A stretch of DNA of 64,000 nt. It comes from Chondrus crispus. Taxonomy: Eukaryota > Rhodophyta > Florideophyceae > Gigartinales > Gigartinaceae. The stretch covers positions 62,001 through 126,000 of the forward strand of contig NW_005178986.1 in NCBI RefSeq assembly GCF_000350225.1, given 5' to 3'. Under the pieces are notes generated by a model. It saw only the letters and a list, made by a program, of their open reading frames with translations, had not been told where the DNA came from and ran no database searches. Position numbers and translations under genes: made by a program. This document shows positions 19,691 to 27,950 of this stretch, one piece after another. Position 1 is the first letter of the stretch, and every line of letters begins with the position of its first letter.

Positions 19691-19884
19691 TTTATCAAAA
19701 AAGTAACAGTCCATATTTTGCTGGTCATGGTTCTTTCCAGCACACCGAGTATAAACATCTGTAATTTTAACAAATAATAACAGTCCAGATTTGCTGGTCA
19801 TGGTTCGCGAACCATGACCAGCAAATCTCGACTGTTCGCCCGAACACTTTCGTCATGATGTGAAAAACGTTTCCCTTAGCTGGG
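19616..19884 (-). repeat. Right terminal inverted repeat of the ParB/dioxygenase element
   Basis: It holds perfect 36-base palindromes at 19638-19673 and 19790-19825, a half copy near 19720, and the terminal CGTTTCCCTTAGCTGGG. It matches the left repeat base for base over most of its outer 90 bases. Confidence 0.85.
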
Positions 19885-19976
19885 CTCACAAAGAAACGGC
19901 TACACTTAACCAAGAACCACAAGACGTAACGTCACAGGTGAGTACATGAACTGTCTATTCTACGGTCAAGAGTTCA
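19885..19976 (+). repeat. Copy of the repeat found at 6996-7090
   Basis: The shared order is CGGCTACACT, AAGAACCA, GTAACGT, GAGTACA and GTCAAGAGTT. As at 7 kb, a GAAACTCAT array follows downstream. The left ends of the helicase/Ulp1 and methyltransferase modules therefore share sequence. Confidence 0.75.
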
Positions 19977-20305
19977 GACTCAGAATGAGAATTCTCTCAA
20001 AGCAAATGCATACTGCGCATGCTTCGAGATCATCATCATTCCCCTGAGTCGCCTCTTAGGGGCGCCTTAGGGTCGGAGAAGGTACTGTTCTGTGCCTACG
20101 TAATGTGTTCTCATTTTGAGTGTCGAGTACCAAAAAAATGGGACTCGAAACTCATTATGAGTTTCGAACCCCCAAAAAAAGGGACTCGAAACTCAAAATG
20201 AGAATGGCGTCGAGGCATGGCCAATGCGGCGCTTCAGGGGTGGAGCAGGTACTGCACTGCGCATACGTACAGTATTCTCATTTTGAGCTTCGAGTACCAA
20301 TTGCA
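19977..20305 (+). repeat. Palindrome array 4 (GAAACTCAT family), forward orientation
   Basis: This shorter array has palindromes near 20145-20165 and two copies of the GCAGGTACTG module. It faces array 5 (24340-24727) in inverted orientation across the methyltransferase-SET gene. Confidence 0.8.
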
Positions 20306-20493
20306 TCCGCTCATCCCGGCGCCTCGCTCTATGTCATACTTCGCCTGTGCCTGTGCCACCGCCGGCGCCTAGCACGAGGTCTTCAGACGAAGCCTGCGCC
20401 TCCCAGTTGCGCGTCAGAAAGGGGTCCCGGATAATCGGTATTCCTCACGACACGCCGAGATAAGGTACGACTTCCCTTCAGATAGTTTTCGTA

Positions 20494-20660
20494 GCTAGGG
20501 GCCTGGCTTTTTTACCCAATTTTACGGATTTTACGTATTTTTACCACCTGGGATGGTGGTACTTGGCAGGCTTCGTCCCGCTTTGAAAAAGTGTTCGGAC
20601 GAACAGTCCAGATTTTGCTGGTCATGGTTCGCGAACCATGACCAGCTAATTATAAACATC
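20494..20660 (+). repeat. Duplicated module, copy 2
   Basis: It matches 19518-19690 in the same direction at roughly nine bases in ten. It lies about 190 bases ahead of the methyltransferase-SET start and may contain its promoter. Confidence 0.8.
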
Positions 20661-20745
20661 TGTAATTTTAACAAAAAATAACAGTCGAGATTTGCTGGTC
20701 ATGGTTCGCGAACCATGACTAGCAAATCCCGACTGTTCGCCCGAA
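20594..20745. promoter_or_regulatory. Two long palindromes upstream of the methyltransferase gene
   Basis: Between GTTCGGACGAAC (about 20593) and GTTCGCCCGAAC (about 20731) lie two copies of the palindrome with core TGGTTCGCGAACCA (about 20614-20649 and 20691-20726). These are the units that build the ends of the ParB/dioxygenase element. Their position 105-250 bases upstream of the ATG suggests operators or a relic of an element end. Binding by the ParB-like protein is a guess. Confidence 0.5.
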
Positions 20746-20848
20746 CACTTTTCCGAAGCATAACCTTTTCTTCACTACGCCGTCTCTAACAGCCCATCCA
20801 GTCCTTACTTTTCCAGACTTCACTTCGGAAAATAATCACCATTGAATT

Positions 20849-22372
20849 ATGACTTCCGCTCCTGTCAGCTTCACCCAGTTGTGTCTCACTCACTTGTTTC
20901 ACATTCTGAGAAACGAGAAATTCAGAACAAATTTCAACCTTCGCGAATCCAAGACGTCTGATGTACTACGCTGGATACACAAGCAAGATGATGACAGCGC
21001 GGTCAAAGCACTAAAGGCGTTACTGCTGAACAAAAATAGGAAGCGAAGAGATCCCGGAAATTTTCGATCTTCATTCAACGACGGACCACCTATTCTCAGA
21101 GAGCTCGGTACAGAACAGGTGAAGCAAATCTTCAAATCTGCAGTTTCCTTTGTCATGTACGGGGAGAAAGACTCTCGAATCTTCGAACTTTTCGAGATGC
21201 TCTTCGCGTCGGGTAAGATCAGCCCCTCGTTAGTGGTTGGGAGCAAGTATATTCCAGCCAAGGGCAACAGATATGCTGTGCCAAGTTCGTCTAAGTCTTA
21301 CTTCGCTACCAAGCCTCCTGATACAGTCGAGGTTATTATCTACATTCACGCCTTGAAAGTTGCTGTGGACTACTTTCAGAGAGAACGGAAACGCCGGAAC
21401 AAGATTTCGAGTCCGTTTCGGATAAGCTATACCTGCGGAAATCGTCTGGGCTTCGCCGTTCAACTCATTGTAAAGGCGTGGACATCCTTGGCGAAGAAGA
21501 TAGGCCTCGAGAGCTGCGAGTCAATGATTTCCGCGTACGTTCTCTTCAAGGAATCAAGTGGAACCTTTATGGTTCTCGGTGAGAGCGACAGCGGCTTTGC
21601 GCCTACGTCACAGAGCCATACATTCCGGGGACACCGAAACGCCGCGATGGATTTGAAGCTTGCGGATCCTACTGCTTGGAAGAGGACCAAGGAGCAAGAT
21701 TACGCGTTTAGGGAACTCACTGCTATGCTATTTCACCACTTGAAAGAGGTTTCTACGCATGAGTACCTATACGAATGTGCGGAAGACACGGACTGGGAAT
21801 TTGTCAAGAAGTACAAGTGCGAGGAGAAAGACACCGTTGCTCCCGTTTTCGCTTTCTTATCTGCACCTACAAAAGCAGCGATAGGGTATGTTGACAATGG
21901 TGTCACAGCTATTGACGTCGATTCTATGGGCAATACTGAAGACACCGTTGATATAGGCGCAATGGAAGCATCGCTGGACGAAGATGAAGATAGAGTTATC
22001 AAGGAAGAAGGTAATAGGGTCCCTATGGATCTTCAGGATACCAGACCAGAAAAGCGTCATAAAACGTCTGGAACAAGGGGTGAAGAGCGGTATCAGTTCG
22101 CCTACGACAGGGTCATGAAGACGATGAGTCCTTTCTGCCGCATTCACGACGTCCCAATGACCGATGTCCTTGGGACAGATGCCGAAGAGAGTGGCTTCTA
22201 CCTAGATGGAAAGGTGCAACTCATCTTGACAGACCCTCCGTATAACACGCGCAGGGAGGTGGAATCTCCCAACTCCAGCCATGACAAGCTTTCCGGATCT
22301 GACATGTTGGAGTGTGCTGCTATCTTCGACCGTGTTCTCAAACCGGGTGGACACGGGATTGTCTTTTGCTAA
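20849..22372 (+). CDS. DNA methyltransferase (adenine-type, DPPY) N-terminal part (507 aa)
   Basis: Residues 1-400 are an unrecognised alpha-helical domain, then a linker with AIDVDS and TVDIG motifs and acidic stretches. The end is catalytic: VQLILTDPPYNTRR (DPPY at 462-465), followed by LKPGGHGIVFC. DPPYN is motif IV of amino-methyltransferases, and this form is typical of beta-class N6-adenine enzymes such as CcrM/HinfI. In that class motif IV precedes motif I, and here motif I lies in the next ORF (22.9 kb). After a TAA the same frame continues sensibly (ALQFAEWYFML) for ~90 bases and then the frame changes near 22460. This is therefore one interrupted methyltransferase-SET gene, unless introns or sequence errors explain the breaks. 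Confidence 0.75.
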   Translation: MTSAPVSFTQLCLTHLFHILRNEKFRTNFNLRESKTSDVLRWIHKQDDDSAVKALKALLLNKNRKRRDPGNFRSSFNDGPPILRELGTEQVKQIFKSAVSFVMYGEKDSRIFELFEMLFASGKISPSLVVGSKYIPAKGNRYAVPSSSKSYFATKPPDTVEVIIYIHALKVAVDYFQRERKRRNKISSPFRISYTCGNRLGFAVQLIVKAWTSLAKKIGLESCESMISAYVLFKESSGTFMVLGESDSGFAPTSQSHTFRGHRNAAMDLKLADPTAWKRTKEQDYAFRELTAMLFHHLKEVSTHEYLYECAEDTDWEFVKKYKCEEKDTVAPVFAFLSAPTKAAIGYVDNGVTAIDVDSMGNTEDTVDIGAMEASLDEDEDRVIKEEGNRVPMDLQDTRPEKRHKTSGTRGEERYQFAYDRVMKTMSPFCRIHDVPMTDVLGTDAEESGFYLDGKVQLILTDPPYNTRREVESPNSSHDKLSGSDMLECAAIFDRVLKPGGHGIVFC

Positions 22373-22463
22373 GCCCTCCAGTTCGCAGAGTGGTATTTCA
22401 TGCTTAAGAATCATAAGCGCCTCAAGAACGGTATTGATGAAGATGATGCCTCACAGCCTTTGA

Positions 22464-23864
22464 GACAAAGTCTACGAGAAGGTATTCAACGTTGAAAGAA
22501 TCCCCCTCAACTTCGTACGGGCACCGGGTCACTACTTCCAGAAACGCCACCGGAAGGGATGCAGCCACATGTCAATTGTGCAGACGGCGATTCATTTCTG
22601 GAAACGAGGCTTGGAGTTTAAGGATGAACTCGAGCAAATCAATTACATACCTCATGGGTATGTTCGATCTCGACACGCCTCATGGACAAATTGCGTTGAC
22701 GGGATACCCCGCATTGAGGGTGATGAGCGTGTAATGTTCCCAGAAGCTGGGAATAGCTCTATGTCAAAGGGAGGGAGTGATCACATTTCAGTGGATGAGA
22801 ATGTCCGAATGTTCCTTCGACCCGAGCAGAAGAGCATCAGACTGATGATGGAGATGGTTTCAAGGTTCTCCCAACCTGGTGATATTGTGTTCGACCCATA
22901 CGGAGGGACTTTCGCAACAGCAAAGGCGTGCCTCACTCTACCGATGCATCGAAAGTTTGTTGGTTGCGATTTCGATGAGAGATGCGTCGAGATCGCGGTT
23001 GTAAGTGTCCTTCAAACCTTTGCGAAACAGCTCACCTCGCCAGTATCGGATATCACTGCTTCTGTCGAGGAGATTGACTTTGCTATTGAATTCTTGGCTC
23101 ACCCCAACTTGGAAGCTAGGGAAGCCGCACAGCATGCATCATTGTGGGACGCACCTCCCGGCCTACCGATTTATCAGAGGCTCCCTATACATGTTCACCG
23201 TTATCTATCGTGCATGAATGGTAATGTGGACCTGGCACTCAAGTACAAGAATACTCCTCCGGACTTATGGCCGAGCAATTACAGAGCATTTCTCGATACA
23301 GTGGACGCAGAGGCTCTCATGAGCCTGGAGGCTGCCGCGAAAGGTTTCGTTGTTTGCGAGTCCACGATAAGGCATACTTCTGCTGGGAGGGGCGTTTTTG
23401 CTATGCGTTCTTTCAAAAAGGGAGAAGATATTCTCACCTACTACGGGACAGTGGTATACAAGAACTTGAGTGGTCAAAATGCAACCACCAAGGTTTACGG
23501 GAGTGGTATTCTAGGGGTTCGAAAAAAGCGATTCGCTGAAAAGGCCGTCGAACTGCGCAGTAATGCAGTTGACGCCGAAGATAAGGAGCATCCCATATTC
23601 ATCGTCCCGGCACCGTTTTGCGTCGCAGGCTACATCAATGATCCGCGGTATCTTCCGGATGACAGGGATGTAGAAGAGCGTCATGCCAAGCACTCCCGTA
23701 CAGCAAATGTCCGGTTTGTGGAATCGGTGGCTTCTTCAAGCAAACATAAGCTTCGCTCGAACAGGCTTGTCATCATTGAGACCATACAGGAAATCAGCAC
23801 TGGCGAGGAGTTGTTCCTAGACTACGGGAAGTCTTTCGCCCATTGGGGCTCGGCTCCACCCTAA
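22464..23864 (+). CDS. Methyltransferase C-terminal part fused to a SET domain (431 aa from ATG 22569)
   Basis: The frame is open from 22464, and VYEKVFNVERIP before the listed Met is probably coding. From the Met, residues ~110-150 contain GDIVFDPYGGTFATAKAC and GCDFDERCVEIA, the S-adenosylmethionine-binding motif I region of beta-class DNA methyltransferases. Residues ~255-425 are a SET domain: AGRGVFAMRSFKKGEDILTYYG, GYINDPR in place of the usual NH-containing block, a variant ANVRF, and GEELFLDYGK at the end. SET domains methylate protein lysines, usually on histones. A DNA methyltransferase and a SET domain in one chain would couple DNA and histone marks. No pre- or post-SET cysteine cluster is seen. 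Confidence 0.75.
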   Translation, partial: DKVYEKVFNVERIPLNFVRAPGHYFQKRHRKGCSHMSIVQTAIHFWKRGLEFKDELEQINYIPHGYVRSRHASWTNCVDGIPRIEGDERVMFPEAGNSSMSKGGSDHISVDENVRMFLRPEQKSIRLMMEMVSRFSQPGDIVFDPYGGTFATAKACLTLPMHRKFVGCDFDERCVEIAVVSVLQTFAKQLTSPVSDITASVEEIDFAIEFLAHPNLEAREAAQHASLWDAPPGLPIYQRLPIHVHRYLSCMNGNVDLALKYKNTPPDLWPSNYRAFLDTVDAEALMSLEAAAKGFVVCESTIRHTSAGRGVFAMRSFKKGEDILTYYGTVVYKNLSGQNATTKVYGSGILGVRKKRFAEKAVELRSNAVDAEDKEHPIFIVPAPFCVAGYINDPRYLPDDRDVEERHAKHSRTANVRFVESVASSSKHKLRSNRLVIIETIQEISTGEELFLDYGKSFAHWGSAPP

Positions 23865-24023
23865 GTGCGTACGGAAAACAATAATATCTGTTACAGTATC
23901 GGAAGAGAATGATAAGACCGTGACGTTATCTGTTTGGATCTGGGTGGTGTTTCTCTGCGAGGACGGTTTCAGGGGCATGTCAAAGAATAGACAAATTTCG
24001 TCAGCGAGGCTTAATTTCTTGAT
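23865..24023. other. Short spacer after the SET gene
   Basis: Weak similarity to the helicase 3' region fades out here. No other feature was recognised. Confidence 0.4.
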
Positions 24024-24640
24024 TTAGAAGGCCAGGAAGAACCCCAGACGGGAAGAGATATTGACGCTAGCTGTAGAGACCGAACCTTCTTTCTAACTAA
24101 ACACACATCTGACATATCGAGACATATCTTGCGTTTCAAAGCAAAAAAACATGGGTTCCCAACACATATTTAGTGTACTATTCTACGGGGCCCCGCACAC
24201 TCCCAAGCACACACTACGGGCATTCCCAACAAGAGACCCACTTTTTTGAAGCTGTGAAACGCAATATAAACGTACAGCACACGTTAAAATCGCACATATT
24301 GCTGCGCCCTTGGAGCGACCCTGCGCATACTTCGAGACAATTCTCATTTTAAGTTTTGAGGACCTTTTTTCGGGGGTTCCAAACTCATTATGAGTTTCGA
24401 GTCCCTTTTTTTTGGTACTCGAAACTCAAAATGAGTTTCGAACCCCTTTTTTTGGTACTCGAAACTCAAAATGAGTTTCGAGCCCCTTTTTTGGTACTCA
24501 AATCTCAAAATGAGGATACTGTACATGCGCACAGTACAGTACCTGCCCCGTCCCTGAAGCGCCCCTGGCCCCCCTGTGCATACTTCAAGACAATTCTCAT
24601 TTTGAGTTTTGAGTACCTTTTTTTCGGGGGTTCGAAACTC
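24024..24640 (-). repeat. Right arm of the ~0.55-kb inverted repeat
   Basis: It is the reverse complement of about 7640-8190. It carries the end of a helicase gene on the plus strand, the same 3' flank (AAAAAAACATGGGTTCCC, CTCCCAAGCACACACTA), then array 5. It could be a true terminal repeat of a 17-kb element or the stump of a second, inverted helicase module. Confidence 0.8.
24047..24096 (+). pseudogene. Remnant of a second helicase C-terminus
   Basis: The translation RREEILTLAVETEPSF followed by a stop matches the last 16 residues of the helicase ORF at 8125-9627 with one substitution. It lies in opposite orientation, within the inverted repeat. Nothing of the catalytic domain remains. Confidence 0.75.
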
Positions 24641-24727
24641 ATTATGAGTTTCGAGTCCCTTTTTTTGGTACTCGAAACTCAAAATGAGTTTCCAACCCCT
24701 TTTTTTTGGCACTCGAAACTCACGGTG
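24340..24727 (-). repeat. Palindrome array 5 (GAAACTCAT family), reverse orientation
   Basis: It contains ATTATGAGTTTCGA palindromes and the CTGTACATGCGCACAGTACA module in reverse orientation. With array 4 it frames the methyltransferase-SET module. Confidence 0.9.
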
Positions 24728-25103
24728 AGAGCACAGTATTTATTGCGACCCGCTCAAGCGTTCTTGCCTGGTAAGGAAGTGTGTTATCATTATTTGTGTG
24801 CACTACCACCTTTGCGTTCTGCGCCGATAATATGTGCAGAACCCTACATTGCTGATATTTCAGAGAAGTTCCATGTGCTTTTTCGCTTCAGCAGAAGCAG
24901 ACAGGGAGCGTAGAAAGATATATGTCATTGCTTACGGTTATGTCTGATGGATGTAAGATGTTTGAGCCCGTGTACCGGGAAGGGCAATCACTTCCAGGGA
25001 ACCTCCCTTCATAGGACTTCTACATTATCAGTGAACAAATTGAAGAACAACCGATTTTTACTTCATTGGTCACACACTACTTTCATTAGTGAGTAACTTC
25101 CTT
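24728..25103. other. Spacer without gene
   Basis: About 375 bases lie between array 5 and the 3' end of the orphan 501-residue gene. No repeat or RNA gene was recognised. Confidence 0.55.
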
Positions 25104-26609
25104 TCATGCCATTTGCGCAGCATACTCGGTGGCAGCTTCACGAACGGAAGAGAACTGGTCTGTGCAGATCGAACTCATGAAAAAAAGTTGAACAACATCT
25201 TTTTGTATGCTGTACCGAGGACTATCTCGCTTTTTCACTGCCAAACCAGTCCAATATGTCTCATTCAGAACACCGAGTGCACTGCGTAAATCTTTTGTTC
25301 CCACGCCAAACTTTGATGAAAGGGCTTCATGGACTCGCACATTCGCACGCACCGCTGACTTCCAGACGCCATGGACCATGTTCTGTAGAGGAACATTTCG
25401 GATATCAAGTTCAGTGTCTTCTTCATCTGGCATGTAGCCATACACACTCAATGTCTTGTGTTTCATCTTTGCGATTTCTGCGCACATGTGACTAATGACG
25501 GCTAGAGCAGATAGCTCTGTCTCAGCATCTGCTTTGGCTTCTTTCGTTTTTGTCTTACTGGATTCAATACTCAGCATCATGTGACGAAAAATGTCCATGG
25601 GATTTCCGTTTTCATAAAAAACAGCAGGTCCAAGGTCTTTCTTCTCTGGCTTTCTCCATTTCCAATTGGTGGAACTACCCCCTTCTGATCTCCAAAGGGC
25701 ACCAAGCGTTTCAGAAAATTGTTGATCTACAACACAAATGAGCGGCACAACCTCATTCAGCGCGACAACAAGTCCAGCGACACGGTCTAATTCTTCGCTT
25801 ATGTCATCACTATAAACCTCACTATCTGCAAGCTGGCCAGCGTCGACAGCGGCAGGATCATATACATCGATGGAAATGTCGCCGTTGTGAACGAATCCGA
25901 GACGAATGGACAGAAGTTGTGTTTGAACTCGATTCTTGACCTTTTCAACCACATCGCGGATGTTGAACTTGTCTTCACGAAACGAATCAACCATGTCGGG
26001 AGTATTTTGAATACCAAACCCCTCATGATTGATAACATTCTGCCAAATAACGTGGCAGTCTATCGCACAGAGACGAATGAAGAGAAAAGTAAAAGGAGAC
26101 AACAAGCGCAACCACCGAGGCAGGCTCCCAGCCACTGCTTTTAACAGGGAATGTTTGGCGAAGAGGTGCTGGCATGCGTAGTTAACCCCATCATCGCTGC
26201 AGTTAGAATAAGGTTCGTCACTACCCACCGATATTGACCATGCAAGGTTCACGATGCGGGCAGTTATTCTACGCTCATGTTGCGAACGTGCGGCAGGCAT
26301 ATAGCTTTTCTTGTACGTCTTCCTGTCCAGTGTTTTCGAAATTGTGGTGGCTACGACATCACGCAAATAGTGGATCGACCTAGAACATAGTTCTTCAAAT
26401 GCGTCATTTTCCTTTAAGTCTTCGGGATGACATGAAAACCCAATACCACGAAGGAAATCATCGGTAGATTCATGAAAGAATTCACATACACGAGGCCACA
26501 TTACTCTCTCTCTCACAATGTTCTCCGTATCTTCAGCTGGTACGATAGACCGCCGTCGGTTTCTGCAGGTTGGTAATGAGCTCATACTCTGAACAGCATA
26601 TTCCGTCAA
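25104..26609 (-). CDS. Orphan 501-aa protein
   Basis: No family is recognised. The product is mixed helical and soluble, with no signal peptide; one hydrophobic stretch (LLSPFTFLFIRLCAIDC, about residues 168-184) could be a buried helix rather than a membrane span. ISIDVYD near residue 246 is a weak SUMO-interaction-like motif. Codon use and base composition resemble those of the neighbouring modules, and the frame is open throughout, which argues for a real gene. It lies between arrays 5 and 6 and so belongs to the same repeat-bounded region. A better start could be the Met of MSSLPTCRNRR. Confidence 0.5.
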   Translation of the reverse strand: MTEYAVQSMSSLPTCRNRRRSIVPAEDTENIVRERVMWPRVCEFFHESTDDFLRGIGFSCHPEDLKENDAFEELCSRSIHYLRDVVATTISKTLDRKTYKKSYMPAARSQHERRITARIVNLAWSISVGSDEPYSNCSDDGVNYACQHLFAKHSLLKAVAGSLPRWLRLLSPFTFLFIRLCAIDCHVIWQNVINHEGFGIQNTPDMVDSFREDKFNIRDVVEKVKNRVQTQLLSIRLGFVHNGDISIDVYDPAAVDAGQLADSEVYSDDISEELDRVAGLVVALNEVVPLICVVDQQFSETLGALWRSEGGSSTNWKWRKPEKKDLGPAVFYENGNPMDIFRHMMLSIESSKTKTKEAKADAETELSALAVISHMCAEIAKMKHKTLSVYGYMPDEEDTELDIRNVPLQNMVHGVWKSAVRANVRVHEALSSKFGVGTKDLRSALGVLNETYWTGLAVKKRDSPRYSIQKDVVQLFFMSSICTDQFSSVREAATEYAAQMA

Positions 26610-27534
26610 TGAAAATGGCTCAAAAACGCCTTCGCACTCAAAGGATATATCGCTGTATCGTGGAACTTAGACAACAAGGTTCATAATTTTCATGTCGGGT
26701 AAGTAAAAATGTCGATATGTACGACTTGCATTCTTTCTAAAGAGCCACACAGCTGTGGACTGCAAGACAAGCAGACCTTATCCCCTGAACCCTTTTCTAT
26801 CTGATTTTTCTGGGGTTTTCTTGGGTCCCGATTTTTCTACATGCCTATCAACGGAGTTCATCTCTAGACGCGTGAGACCTCCTATAAAGCGAAGCGACGT
26901 TTTTGTACTCCCAGAAACCTGCAGGCTTTTGATTCTCTATTCATTCAGTCAGAAATGCAAAAGAAGTTGAAGGCTGGAAGATCCAGCACGAGTAAGCGAG
27001 GTACCGTAGGTACGTGGGTGCGTAACCGGTGTCTCATACGAAGCCCAGGGCCGCTTCTCTCGCGAAGTGCTGCATCCATGACATTTAATATCCTTGTTAC
27101 GTATTTTTATAGATACAGTACATCATGATTTTAGTCCCGTTTTAGCGGACCCCCATTTTAGTGGGTTGCCCTTGTGGGTGGCCCGGTCATTATGCTGATC
27201 ACTTTAGATAGAACCGGAACGGATAGAACTCTTTTTATCGTACGCTGTACAGTCCGGGTACCCGTACATCACTGCCAGAACGATGAATCACTCTCAACGT
27301 CCATTGCATGGTTCGACGTTTGTCGAGAAATCCATCACCCGTCATTGGCAAAGAAAATTTCAACTCTTTTTGAAAGGGCGCAACTGACTACAGCACGGCA
27401 GATAAGCTTCTCATAGGTTTGACGAAGTAGAAAGAGTTCAAAAAAACTACAAGTGAGACTAAAATAAAAAACGGACAAAGAGATGCTGGTACAGATACTC
27501 ATACTGTACCAATTACTGTAGGTCTAAACCTCAA
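26610..27534. other. Spacer upstream of the orphan gene
   Basis: It includes the probable promoter of the 501-residue gene (26610-26750). A stretch near 27132-27180 reads TTTTAGTCCCGTTTTAGCGG. Short ORFs (71-80 codons) have no recognisable domain. No firm gene is present. Confidence 0.5.
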
Positions 27535-27950
27535 CTTCAATTTCGAATCCCTTTTTCTGCGGGTTCGAAACCCATTTTGAGTTTCGAGTCCCTTTTTTTG
27601 GTACTCGAAACTCAAAATGAGTTTCGAACCCCTTTTTGGTACTCGAAACTCAAAATGAGAATACTGTGCATGTGAACAGTACAGTACCTGCCCTGCCCGT
27701 GAAACGCCCCTGCGCATGATTCGAGGCCATTCTCATTTTGAGTTTCGAGTCCCTTTTTTCGGGGGTTCGAAACTCATTATGAGTTTCAAGTCCCTTTTTT
27801 GGTACTCGAAACTCATTATGAGTTTCAAGCCTCTTTTTTTGGTACTCGAAACTCATTATGAGTTTCAAGCCCCTTTTTTTGGTACTCGAAACTCAAAATG
27901 AGTTTGGAGCCCCTTTTTTGGTACTCGAAACTCATTATGAGATTTGCACC
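27535..27950 (-). repeat. Palindrome array 6 (GAAACTCAT family), reverse orientation
   Basis: This is the last array of the family. It contains at least three full ATTATGAGTTTC palindromes in a row plus the GTACAGTACCTGCCC module. It is followed at 27962-28030 by a segment (CGCAACATAAACACACGCT, CTGCTGCGCCC) that resembles the flank at 24255-24310 and, reversed, at 7880-7960. Confidence 0.9.

Larger units (their letters stand above)
14840..19884 (-). mobile_element. 5.0-kb inverted-repeat element carrying a ParB/dioxygenase gene
   Basis: The element begins CCCAGCTAAGGGAAACG and ends with its exact reverse complement. The terminal inverted repeats (about 430 bases left, including an assembly gap, and 270 right) are built from a long perfect palindrome and GTTCGGGCGAAC blocks. 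A single large minus-strand gene lies inside. Flanking bases (ATTGGGCG left, CTCACAAA right) show no target duplication. The right flank continues as a repeat also found at 6996-7090, so the element appears to sit inside a copy of that repeat. No transposase is encoded. It is either moved in trans or its one protein is the mobility factor. Confidence 0.7.

Noticed and set aside
7405-27950. Palindrome arrays as a CRISPR array
   Set aside because: Spacers are conserved, not unique, unit spacing is irregular, and the DNA is eukaryotic with no cas genes.
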